A stretch of 13,255 bases of DNA from assembly GCA_964343305.1 (NCBI GenBank), contig CAYFJO010000300.1, positions 1 through 13,255 of the forward strand, written 5' to 3'. Under the pieces are notes generated by a model. The model saw only the letters and a list, made by a program, of their open reading frames with translations, did no database searches and was not told the origin of the DNA. Below, one piece after another: positions 6,502-13,255 of this stretch. Positions within the stretch are counted from its first letter, which is position 1. Every line of letters starts with the position of its first letter. The position numbers and the translations under genes were made by a program. This DNA is from CAYFJO01 sp964343305 (lineage in GTDB: Bacteria > Planctomycetota > Planctomycetia > Pirellulales > Pirellulaceae).

Positions 6502-9500
6502 CTATTTTTCCTGCAATTTTTCTTCGGGAACCGCTTGGCGCACTCCGGCTCCGTGCCACGCTGCGGCGGCGGGCATGTGGAGCATGCTAAAAGACGTCTG
6601 AATCGGATAGTTGCAGACGCAGCCCACGGAGAAACACGGCACGTTCAGCAAGCCATCGGCCGCGACCAGGCTGTTGCTGCACCCGGATCTGAGGTTCCGC
6701 AAGTTGTATTGCTGGCGACTCTCGATGTCGACGTACGCCGCACAGTTTGAGCGGAGAAAGAGCAAATTCTTGTTGCCCACGGCATAATTGCAGCCGCCGC
6801 GACGAAACAGTGGCGTGCCATCGAGCGTTTTCCCCGTTGCAATCTCGTACGTGTGACCGGTTTGGTTGATAAACGTCGTGGGGCCGAGAATCAGCGGCTG
6901 ATGGCCGCGAATCGGTTTGTGCCACACCTGCTCGCCGGTGTCGGCGTTCAGGGCGTAGGTGTTGCTGGCTTTGCCAGAGAGCAACAGATTGTGTTCCGCG
7001 GAGTACGCCAGCCAGTCATCCTGTGTCCGCAGGCTCATGAAGTGCAACGTCGTGAGAACTGCCGCCGGATCTTTTTTGATCGTTGTCCAGACAACTTTTC
7101 CCGTGCGCGAATCGAGCGCCATGATCGTCGACGGCAAACCATCCGTTGGTTCTCCTCGCCGCGCGAGCAACGAGATATCGGCAGGCGAATGCGAGTCGAT
7201 ACAAAACACTCGTCCACCAGCGACGGCGATGGCCGCTGTGTTGTAGCGATGTTCCGCTTTGCGCGACCAAAGTTGCTTGCCCGATTCACGGTCGAGTACC
7301 GCGAGCATCTCGCTGTTCCACCGGCCTTTGCTGATCGCGTTTTCTTTGTTGAAGCGAACGGCGACTAAAATGATGTCGCCTGCCACGCGAATGTCAGACA
7401 CGCTGACCGGCTGATCGTCGGGCAAGCCCACATCGATCGTGAAAGTGTGTTTCGATTCGCCGTTGGCGACGTCCAACACTTCGCATGTTCGTTGGTCGGC
7501 AACGTACACGGCATCGGGAAACGAAGCGTATCGCGCCGACCCACCCACCTTTCGCGTCCACAACAGTTGCCCAGTGTAGGTGTCGACGGTGTGCAGCGTG
7601 TTCGTCGCGATCTGCAGGGCAAACATTCTGCCGCCCGCCACCTGCGGCTTGACCCCATGGCCATAGTCCTTGCGTTTGTAAAAACCGTGATCCACACCGT
7701 CGCCGTACCACAGCACACCCAGCGGGGCCTTGACCAAATCGTCTCTCGAAAAAAAGGAACGAGCCGCATCGGCCGTTTCATGAGTCCAATCGGCCGCGCC
7801 TGGCAGCCCGCCATCACGTCGAACGAAAACGAAATCTGCCTCGACCGTCTTCAAAAGATTCGAGAAATCTGTTTTGTTCATGGATTCCGACAACAACTCT
7901 TGACCCGCTTCATCTAACCGCAGACACAATGTCCCGCCATACGGTCGCAACGAACGGAGGATGCGCTCGAGCGACTCTTCGCTGTGAAGCTGCAAATCGT
8001 CTCGTGTTTCGGACAGAATGAGGGTCGCCAAGTACGGAGGAAGCTCGATGGTGCCGGGTGTCCCGACAATCGCTTGAAAGTTCTCGCGATTCTTGTGAGC
8101 AGCTACTCGACGCCGTAATTGTCCAACTTTCTGGGCGTCCTCTTCGACCACGACCACTTTCATCTCCGTGTGATCCAACAGCGACTGGACCAACGACCCA
8201 TTCGCAACGCCCACGACCAAAGCGTATCCGCGCGGGTTCGAGACGTTCTTCGTCGCTTGATCGACGACTCGCTTCCATTCGTCGTCGTGCTTTGACGAAC
8301 CACTCTCCACCTCGTGGCGTACCGGGACAACACTCGCAGCACCGAAACAATGAAATGTTCCATCCGTCGTTACGACAAACAATCTGTCATCCGCCGCCAG
8401 CATCGTTGCGGGCACACTGTCCAGCGACTTCGACCAGGCGAGTTTCGCGGCTTCATCCTTCTTGCGCGGCAAATCAATCGCGACGATCGTGCTGCCAAGA
8501 TGCCCGTACAGACGATGGCCCGCTTTGATGAGCGTCCTGTTGGCCACGCTGCCGGCCTTTCTTGATCCCTCATGTAAGTTGGAATCCTTGCTCACGTCAT
8601 GTTTCCAAATGAGCGGCGCATCCCAGCGAGCAGGCTTAAACGCGAGGCCTTGGGTTTCGAGATCGTAGAGTGACGTTTTCGACCGTGAGAGGTCATACGC
8701 ATACAACACTCGGTCTCGCATTCCATAGCATGCGCCATCGGCGATCACCGAGCGGAAATCGCACCCCGGTTGAAACTTGTAGGCAAACATCGGACCTTCA
8801 AACAGATCTCTCTTGTTACTCCAGCCCGGCGGTGCGTCTTTGCCCGCGGCTGCCCAACGACTGGCAATCTCGCGGCCGTCTTTCAGGCTGATTACGCCCC
8901 CCGTACCAACCAATGCCACATCGCCACCAACGATCACACGGCTGTCGCCGTTGCGGTATCCCTGCACGAAGTACTTTAATTCGCCATTCTTGCGATCGAG
9001 CCGGGCGGGCATCGAACGCCCATTTGGCACGATCAACAGATCGCCCGCAATCAACATGTGCCCCTGAGGCGAGATTCCCGATTCGTGCAGATAGTTGTGA
9101 TCGATCCGCACGTTTTCAATCGCGTGGCTGTTTGCATTCGTCCACAGCACTTCACCGGATGAAGCATCCACGGCGCGAACGAACACTCCCATTGTCGGCC
9201 AAACACCCGCACCAAAGTAAACGACACCGTCCGCCAACACCGGCCCACCTCGAACCGGCCAATACGAAATCAATCGACCGTTGCCCAAATGACGATGGTC
9301 CGGCCGATCATCCGGCGCACCGCGAACTTTCCACAGCAGCGATCCGTCGGATTGACTCACGCAACGCAAATACCCGTCATCGGAGCCGAAGTAGACCTTG
9401 TCATCCCAAGCAACCGGAGCCAATCGAACGGGACCGTCCGCGAAAATCTTCCACAACTCAGTTCCCGTGCGTGTGTCAAAAGCGGTGACACTTCCATCAT

Positions 9501-9768
9501 TGGGCGAGCCGACGATCATGCGCTGGCCGGAAACAATTGGCTCGTAAGACGCATCAAAGTGCAAACGAGGTTCGTTCGGCCAAGCGAGCCTTGTCGGTGG
9601 AAGCGCGAGCGTCCATTGCAGCTTCAAATCGTCGGGCAGATTTGCATTTGACGTCCCACTTCGCTGAACATCGCCGCGCCACATCGGCCAGTCGGCAGCA
9701 CGAGCACTAACCACGGCGACAAAGCAAACGGTGGCCAGCCGTACGTAATGAAAAAATGTGATTTGCAT
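6502..9768 (-). CDS. Secreted PQQ-like beta-propeller protein with embedded methyltransferase-like domain
   Basis: This 1088-aa protein begins with a signal peptide (hydrophobic 11-22, likely cut after SARA at 24), so it should act outside the cytoplasm. DWPMWRGD (26-33) opens a PQQ-like (BamB/quinoprotein type) propeller with blades such as SVTAFDTRTGTELW and GYLRCVSQSDGSLLW, running to about 475. Residues 513-650 look like a Rossmann methyltransferase fold: ALVVGVANGS (516-525) as the glycine-rich first strand, VVVVEED (538-544) with acidic residues ending strand 2, then LATLILSE and GGTLCLRL. A second set of propeller repeats spans about 703-985 (TYTGQLLW, RESGKQLW, SRTGKVVW, ADTGEQVW). 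The end (990-1055) has cysteines at 993, 1009, 1030, 1045, 1050 and 1052, including RSGCSNS and GCVCNYP. It starts 11 bases after a paralogous gene and is probably translationally coupled, as its own ribosome site is poor. The ligand and any catalytic activity are unknown; PQQ binding is not shown by the motifs. Confidence 0.87.
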   Translation of the reverse strand: MQITFFHYVRLATVCFVAVVSARAADWPMWRGDVQRSGTSNANLPDDLKLQWTLALPPTRLAWPNEPRLHFDASYEPIVSGQRMIVGSPNDGSVTAFDTRTGTELWKIFADGPVRLAPVAWDDKVYFGSDDGYLRCVSQSDGSLLWKVRGAPDDRPDHRHLGNGRLISYWPVRGGPVLADGVVYFGAGVWPTMGVFVRAVDASSGEVLWTNANSHAIENVRIDHNYLHESGISPQGHMLIAGDLLIVPNGRSMPARLDRKNGELKYFVQGYRNGDSRVIVGGDVALVGTGGVISLKDGREIASRWAAAGKDAPPGWSNKRDLFEGPMFAYKFQPGCDFRSVIADGACYGMRDRVLYAYDLSRSKTSLYDLETQGLAFKPARWDAPLIWKHDVSKDSNLHEGSRKAGSVANRTLIKAGHRLYGHLGSTIVAIDLPRKKDEAAKLAWSKSLDSVPATMLAADDRLFVVTTDGTFHCFGAASVVPVRHEVESGSSKHDDEWKRVVDQATKNVSNPRGYALVVGVANGSLVQSLLDHTEMKVVVVEEDAQKVGQLRRRVAAHKNRENFQAIVGTPGTIELPPYLATLILSETRDDLQLHSEESLERILRSLRPYGGTLCLRLDEAGQELLSESMNKTDFSNLLKTVEADFVFVRRDGGLPGAADWTHETADAARSFFSRDDLVKAPLGVLWYGDGVDHGFYKRKDYGHGVKPQVAGGRMFALQIATNTLHTVDTYTGQLLWTRKVGGSARYASFPDAVYVADQRTCEVLDVANGESKHTFTIDVGLPDDQPVSVSDIRVAGDIILVAVRFNKENAISKGRWNSEMLAVLDRESGKQLWSRKAEHRYNTAAIAVAGGRVFCIDSHSPADISLLARRGEPTDGLPSTIMALDSRTGKVVWTTIKKDPAAVLTTLHFMSLRTQDDWLAYSAEHNLLLSGKASNTYALNADTGEQVWHKPIRGHQPLILGPTTFINQTGHTYEIATGKTLDGTPLFRRGGCNYAVGNKNLLFLRSNCAAYVDIESRQQYNLRNLRSGCSNSLVAADGLLNVPCFSVGCVCNYPIQTSFSMLHMPAAAAWHGAGVRQAVPEEKLQEK

Positions 9769-9779
9769 GTTGTTGATGC

Positions 9780-12713
9780 CTAATCCAACGGCAATCCTTT
9801 TTTGATGATTTCGAGACCGGACAGAATCGTGCGCCCCGTCTTGGCCGTGAGCCTGATTTTCAATTCGCCTGTACTCTCGACGTCTTTGTATTGACGTGCA
9901 AAAGCATACAATCGACCGCCGGAAACTTTGGCGACCGCGAGATCTTTTGTGACCAGCGCGTTGTTGATTTCGATATCGAACACACGTTCTCCGGACTCTG
10001 AATACTCAGGTTTGTCGATGAAATAGAGGCGGACGTTGTATATGGCGGGTTGAAGTCCGGCAACTGTAATCGGCTCCGCGCCTTCAACTCCCGACGCGGC
10101 GACCCACGGCCATGCAGACCCGCCTTTGACGAACAGTGAGTGCTGGTAGAAGTACGTGGCCGACTTTGGCTCGACATTGACGGAAACTTCCGGGGACGGC
10201 CCGCCGCGGCTGGGATAGTCGAGCCACAACGTGCCACCTTTGGTCATGCGATCGCCGGGTGCTCCAAAGTTGATGCCGACGCGTTGGATATTCTCCGTCT
10301 TACCAGGTCCCCACGATGACCACTGCTCATGAGTTTGTGGCATGCTGACCAGCGAGAGGCCGACCGGCAAAGGGTAGCTGCACGTACAGCCTTCGTAAAA
10401 GAAGGGCACGTTGAGGACGCCGCCCGCGGGGATGATGCTGTTCGTGCATCCGGAACGCGGTCCGCTGATGCTGCACACGCCGCTTTCGATTCGCTTGTCG
10501 TAGAACGCCGGCGTGCCACTGCGCATCGTATAGATGTGGCCGTAGTCGACGCCACCGTCACAGCCGTAACTTTTCGGAATTGACCGCGGCTCTTTTTCGC
10601 CTGTGAGCGGATTGATGCGCTTACCAGCAACTGGTTGCTCTGGCTTCCAATCGTCTTTTTGTTTTGGTGGCCGATATTGAGTTGGCTGGGCCTCTTTCAA
10701 ATCTCGCTTTGGGATCTTTAACCCCGCCACGATTGCTTCATCGGGCGAAATGATACGGCCGGTATAGACGTCGGAGTAAACGGGCGGCAGCAAATCGTAG
10801 GGCGGCCGCCGTTTGTCCCGATGAATTGCCATCCAATCCTTGGGATACGAAATCATCGCGCCATCGACGAACCACGGTTGCGGCGAACGTTTGAAATGCC
10901 CCAATGTGTCGTCGAACCACAACACGCCTAGTGGCGCTCGAACCAACTCATCCGAGCTGGACCAATCGCCCGTGTAGTTTGCCGCGCCTTGCAACTTGTC
11001 GCGGCGAATGATCGTCAGGTTGCCCGATCGTTTGATCGAAAACTCTTTGCGATGGGGGTCGGAAAATAGCAGTAGACCTAGAAGTCGTTTGTGTTCGGCG
11101 GCGTTCGTCGCCACACATGCCACGCCACCATTGGGCCGCAGCACTTCAAGATCGCCACGCTTCAACTTCGATCGTTGCTCGGTCACTAACAGACTCGCAA
11201 AGTAACGCGGCAATTTCACTTGGCCAGGCAGATTTGCGAGCAAGCTAACTCGATCTCGATCGTGGCAAAAACTTTCACACATCTGTTGGATTCGTCGTTC
11301 ATCGTCATCCAACACGACAACATGAAAATTCGTATCCTTGAGCAATGCATCGATCGTGGCGGTTAATTTCAGTTTGCTGAGAAGGTTTGAGGTCGCTTGA
11401 TACTGAACCAATGCGTATCCATGACGAGCCTTGGTGAATTTCAAAATCGGCGTCAGGTCAACCTTAGCATTGCCCACGATGTTAATGTGTCGAAGCTTCT
11501 TATGTCGCAACGGCTCATCCGTCGATTCGCTGCCGAAACAGTACAACTGGCCGGCAAGCGTGACGACGAACAACTTGCCATCAGCGGCTAACATCGTATG
11601 GATTACGCCGTCGACATCTGGGATTCCGTTCGCGAATAGAAACGTTTTTTCGCCCACTTTGATTTTCGTCCGCACGCCAGACGAGCCGGGACCTTGATAG
11701 ATCTTGTCTTCGTGCAGATCCTGATTTGTTTCCTTGTCGAGCGTCACTTCGCCGCGTCGTACGGCCGCCGATGCAAACCATCCACCCGGCTGGCGTCCCG
11801 GTGCGGGTAACTCGAACGACTTGAGTTTGCCAGTCGCCAAATCAAACGTGGCCGGCATCGCTTGTCCGCACGGTACGACCAGATTGTCACCCGAAACGAC
11901 CAGGTAGCCCTGCGGCGTGACGCCACCCATCGCGTTTGTGTTGTGTGGATGCTGACCATATACAAAACTAGCCTCGTCGTTCCGCCAAACAACGTCTCCT
12001 GTTTTGGCATCGACGCAATAAATAAAGACTCCTTCAAACGGCCAGACTCCCGCGGCGAAGTAAATCCTGTTCTCGTGCAAAACCGGCCCACCGCGAACGG
12101 GCCACAATGAGATCATCCGCCCATTCGAGAGGACTTTGCGTTGCGACGGCACGGCACGCAACTTCCACTCGACCTTGCCGGATGTCGCATTTAAACAATA
12201 AAGACAACCATCGTCCGACCCAAATGCGACGCGATCTTGCCACGCGACCGGCGCAAAACGAATCGGGCCCTCCGCAAAAAACTGCCAGAGTCGTCGCCCG
12301 GTTTCTGTGTCGAACGCGGTTACCGAATCGTCCCACGACGAAGCGACGAACATCCGCTTGCCTACGACGATCGGTTCGTAGCCGGCGTCAAACTGCAGAC
12401 GTTTTTCGCGATAAGCGGGCTTTAGTTTCGGCAACTCGATTGTCCAACGACGATGCAGCTTGTCCGGCAGTTGATCGTTCGATTGGGCACTTCGTGCCGC
12501 GTCGCCGCGCCACATTGGCCAGTCATTGGCAACGGCAAGATCGGAACCAAGCGGTGTGAACACCGCGAGTAGCGATGCAGTAATTAGAAGCGGTTTCAAA
12601 ACGTGTCGTAGCACAGGCTGCCAGCCTGTTTCGTCGGCTTCTACAGCCAAGCTGGCTGTGCTACGAGGTTCTGAAACAGTTTCTAGAAAATGCCGGACTG
12701 ACTTCCAATTCAT
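9780..12713 (-). CDS. Secreted PQQ-like propeller protein with degenerate methyltransferase-like segment and malectin-like C-terminus
   Basis: This 977-aa paralogue of the next gene starts at an ATG with GGAGA 5 bases upstream. The secretion signal is unusual: the hydrophobic core (41-53) follows about 40 residues, some of them encoded by a palindromic DNA element; cleavage is likely near AVA at 62. DWPMWRGDAARS opens a propeller (64-395) with blades such as SVTAFDTETGRRLW and CLYCLNATSGKVEW. The Rossmann-like part (430-575) keeps strand 2 (VVVLDDD, 465-471), but strand 1 reads ALVQYQATSN and lacks the glycine motif, so SAM binding is doubtful. The second propeller of the paralogue is missing, replaced by a charged, proline-containing stretch (about 610-715). 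The cysteine region is kept (RSGCTNS 753-759, GCTCSYP 775-781). Residues about 810-970 resemble a malectin/CBM57-type sugar-binding fold (YNVRLYFID, VFDIEINN, LSGLEIIKKG). It is first gene of the two-gene operon. Role unknown; a carbohydrate-related surface function is inference. Confidence 0.85.
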   Translation of the reverse strand: MNWKSVRHFLETVSEPRSTASLAVEADETGWQPVLRHVLKPLLITASLLAVFTPLGSDLAVANDWPMWRGDAARSAQSNDQLPDKLHRRWTIELPKLKPAYREKRLQFDAGYEPIVVGKRMFVASSWDDSVTAFDTETGRRLWQFFAEGPIRFAPVAWQDRVAFGSDDGCLYCLNATSGKVEWKLRAVPSQRKVLSNGRMISLWPVRGGPVLHENRIYFAAGVWPFEGVFIYCVDAKTGDVVWRNDEASFVYGQHPHNTNAMGGVTPQGYLVVSGDNLVVPCGQAMPATFDLATGKLKSFELPAPGRQPGGWFASAAVRRGEVTLDKETNQDLHEDKIYQGPGSSGVRTKIKVGEKTFLFANGIPDVDGVIHTMLAADGKLFVVTLAGQLYCFGSESTDEPLRHKKLRHINIVGNAKVDLTPILKFTKARHGYALVQYQATSNLLSKLKLTATIDALLKDTNFHVVVLDDDERRIQQMCESFCHDRDRVSLLANLPGQVKLPRYFASLLVTEQRSKLKRGDLEVLRPNGGVACVATNAAEHKRLLGLLLFSDPHRKEFSIKRSGNLTIIRRDKLQGAANYTGDWSSSDELVRAPLGVLWFDDTLGHFKRSPQPWFVDGAMISYPKDWMAIHRDKRRPPYDLLPPVYSDVYTGRIISPDEAIVAGLKIPKRDLKEAQPTQYRPPKQKDDWKPEQPVAGKRINPLTGEKEPRSIPKSYGCDGGVDYGHIYTMRSGTPAFYDKRIESGVCSISGPRSGCTNSIIPAGGVLNVPFFYEGCTCSYPLPVGLSLVSMPQTHEQWSSWGPGKTENIQRVGINFGAPGDRMTKGGTLWLDYPSRGGPSPEVSVNVEPKSATYFYQHSLFVKGGSAWPWVAASGVEGAEPITVAGLQPAIYNVRLYFIDKPEYSESGERVFDIEINNALVTKDLAVAKVSGGRLYAFARQYKDVESTGELKIRLTAKTGRTILSGLEIIKKGLPLD
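12593..12677. repeat. Palindromic element inside a coding region
   Basis: The outer arms gtttcaaaac (12593-12602) and gttctgaaac (12668-12677) match inverted at 9 of 10. Inside them, cgtagcaca (12607-12615) pairs perfectly with tgtgctacg (12657-12665). Each half contains its own hairpin: caggctg/cagcctg around 12614-12628 and acagcca/tggctgt at 12643-12659. The layout of two hairpins nested in one palindrome matches the element at 1670-1725, but the sequence family differs. It lies within the first 45 codons of the 977-aa gene and contributes about 20 residues, including STASLAVEADETGWQPV, without breaking the frame. I recall this repeat type, and the translated TGWQPV string, from planctomycete genomes. 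Confidence 0.78.
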
Positions 12714-12718
12714 AACGG

Positions 12719-12723
12719 TCTCC
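12719..12723 (-). promoter_or_regulatory. Shine-Dalgarno GGAGA that fixes the start of the 977-aa gene
   Basis: The minus strand reads GGAGA then CCGTT then ATG. This favours the 12713 start over an internal TTG at 12599 that would give a shorter, more ordinary signal peptide. If the call is right, the palindromic element is translated. Confidence 0.6.
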
Positions 12724-12740
12724 GAAGTGTGTGGTGTCGG

Positions 12741-12746
12741 ATTATA
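12741..12746 (-). promoter_or_regulatory. Likely -10 box of the propeller-gene operon
   Basis: A perfect TATAAT reads on the minus strand, 27 bases before the start codon of the 977-aa gene. That gives a leader of roughly 20 bases holding the Shine-Dalgarno. No consensus -35 is found 16-18 bases upstream, so an activator or another sigma factor may be involved. Confidence 0.45.
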
Positions 12747-12783
12747 GTAACATAATTGCCGTTACGACCGCGGATTTATATCG

Positions 12784-12795
12784 AGGTCAAGACCT
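12784..12795. promoter_or_regulatory. Short palindrome between divergent reading frames
   Basis: aggtc-aa-gacct is a perfect inverted repeat with 5-base arms. It sits just upstream of the propeller operon's -10 region and directly before the plus-strand pseudogene. It could be an operator; its short length means chance is also possible. Confidence 0.25.
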
Positions 12796-12799
12796 TTTC

Positions 12800-13157
12800 A
12801 TGATATTTTAATTGATCGTGTTGTTACTGTTCTTCGTGAGTTGGACGTCGAGTGCGCGTTCTCAAGAAGCCGACTCAGCCGATCGACTCTTCAAAGCCGG
12901 AAAGTGGCAACAAGCGCGTGAGGCTTACGAAGCGTCGTTGTCAGATCGAAAAGGCAACGACTTCGCCCGCGCCCTGCGTCAGATCGGCTATAACGTGGCA
13001 GATACAACACCATCACGAGAAAGCGATCCCCTATTTCCGGCAAGTGCTGTCCCTCGAAGGTGTCGACGCCGAACACATATCCGGAGCCTGGCTACGGCTC
13101 GGATACTCGCTGCGATTGCTGAACAAAGGCGAGGTAGACCATTCTGCATCGCCGTAG
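12800..13157 (+). pseudogene. Broken TPR-type exported protein gene
   Basis: An ATG at 12800 is followed after two codons by TAA (12809-12811). The same frame then continues from TTG at 12812 with a clear signal-like stretch (LIVLLLFFVSWTSSA) and a TPR-like segment (ADRLFKAGKWQQAREAYEAS, then ARALRQIGYN). Near 12990-13010 the sense passes to another frame (codons in register with 12852), where EKAIPYFRQVLSLEG and WLRLGYSLRLLNKGE continue the TPR pattern until TAG at 13155-13157. A stop, a shift equivalent to one extra base, and an abrupt end suggest decay. An alternative is TTG or GTG initiation plus a sequencing error. TPR proteins of this kind act as protein-interaction scaffolds; this one is unlikely to work. 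Confidence 0.65.
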
Positions 13158-13255
13158 AGAAGCCAATAGGTAGACTCTTTCGTCAACGCTCGCCAGTACT
13201 AATGCGACCGAGACTCTATTGCGGTTCTTGGGAGCCGATTCGTATTCTTTTGGGG
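13158..13255. other. Unassigned right-edge sequence
   Basis: I recognise no gene or RNA here. The octamer aggtagac occurs at 13132-13139 and again at 13168-13175, flanking the point where the TPR-like frame ends. This could mark a small insertion or deletion scar, or be chance. Confidence 0.4.

Noticed and set aside
6600..6810. c-type haem attachment in the propeller protein
   Set aside because: The cysteines occur as CxC and isolated residues; there is no CxxCH.
8913..9488. A 191-codon plus-strand frame
   Set aside because: Antisense to the signal-peptide end and first propeller of the 1088-aa gene; its Arg/Pro/Ser-rich composition is typical of a shadow frame.
12852..13157. An intact 101-codon plus-strand gene
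   Set aside because: Only its second half resembles a TPR; the first half of the TPR and the signal-like segment are in a different frame, so this is part of a broken gene.

Overview
The window looks like chromosomal DNA of a planctomycete, probably a Pirellulales/Rhodopirellula-type organism. This rests on three things: exported PQQ-like beta-propeller proteins opening with DWPMWRGD and carrying an embedded methyltransferase-like fold, a GldA / fused GldF-GldG / DUF4340 cluster, and two interspersed palindromic elements of a kind I associate with these genomes. No 16S or other marker is present, so the assignment is inference. All five intact genes are on the minus strand. Only a decayed fragment at the right edge is on the plus strand.

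Right part (6502-12713, minus): two paralogous secreted proteins, 11 bases apart and almost certainly one operon. The upstream one (977 aa) has a PQQ-like propeller, a degenerate Rossmann/methyltransferase-like segment, a cysteine motif region and a C-terminal malectin-like domain. The downstream one (1088 aa) has propeller, methyltransferase-like fold, second propeller and the same cysteine-rich ending. A palindromic element lies in frame in the signal-peptide region of the upstream gene. A TATAAT box and a good Shine-Dalgarno precede that gene.

Left part (1-6168, minus): an ABC-transport operon in the order ATPase (270 aa, GldA-like), 1184-aa membrane protein (ABC-2/GldF-type permease fused to a GldG-type extracytoplasmic domain), and a DUF4340 protein that runs off the left edge. 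The fused protein has EF-hand-like loops inserted at two separate places in its GldG part, which is the most unusual protein feature here. A 56-base palindromic element separates the second and third genes. The DUF4340 protein ends in an acidic tail with a 15-base tandem repeat cut by the window edge. The ATPase and permease presumably form an inner-membrane complex, with the GldG-like and DUF4340 parts acting on the outer face. The substrate cannot be read from sequence.

Spacers and right edge: 6169-6501 holds no gene but has an inverted repeat, a small hairpin and an AT-rich stretch. From about 12800 to the end, a plus-strand TPR-type reading frame is broken by a stop, a frameshift and an early end, so it is called a pseudogene. 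I found no RNA genes, CRISPR arrays, intact insertion sequences or phage genes.
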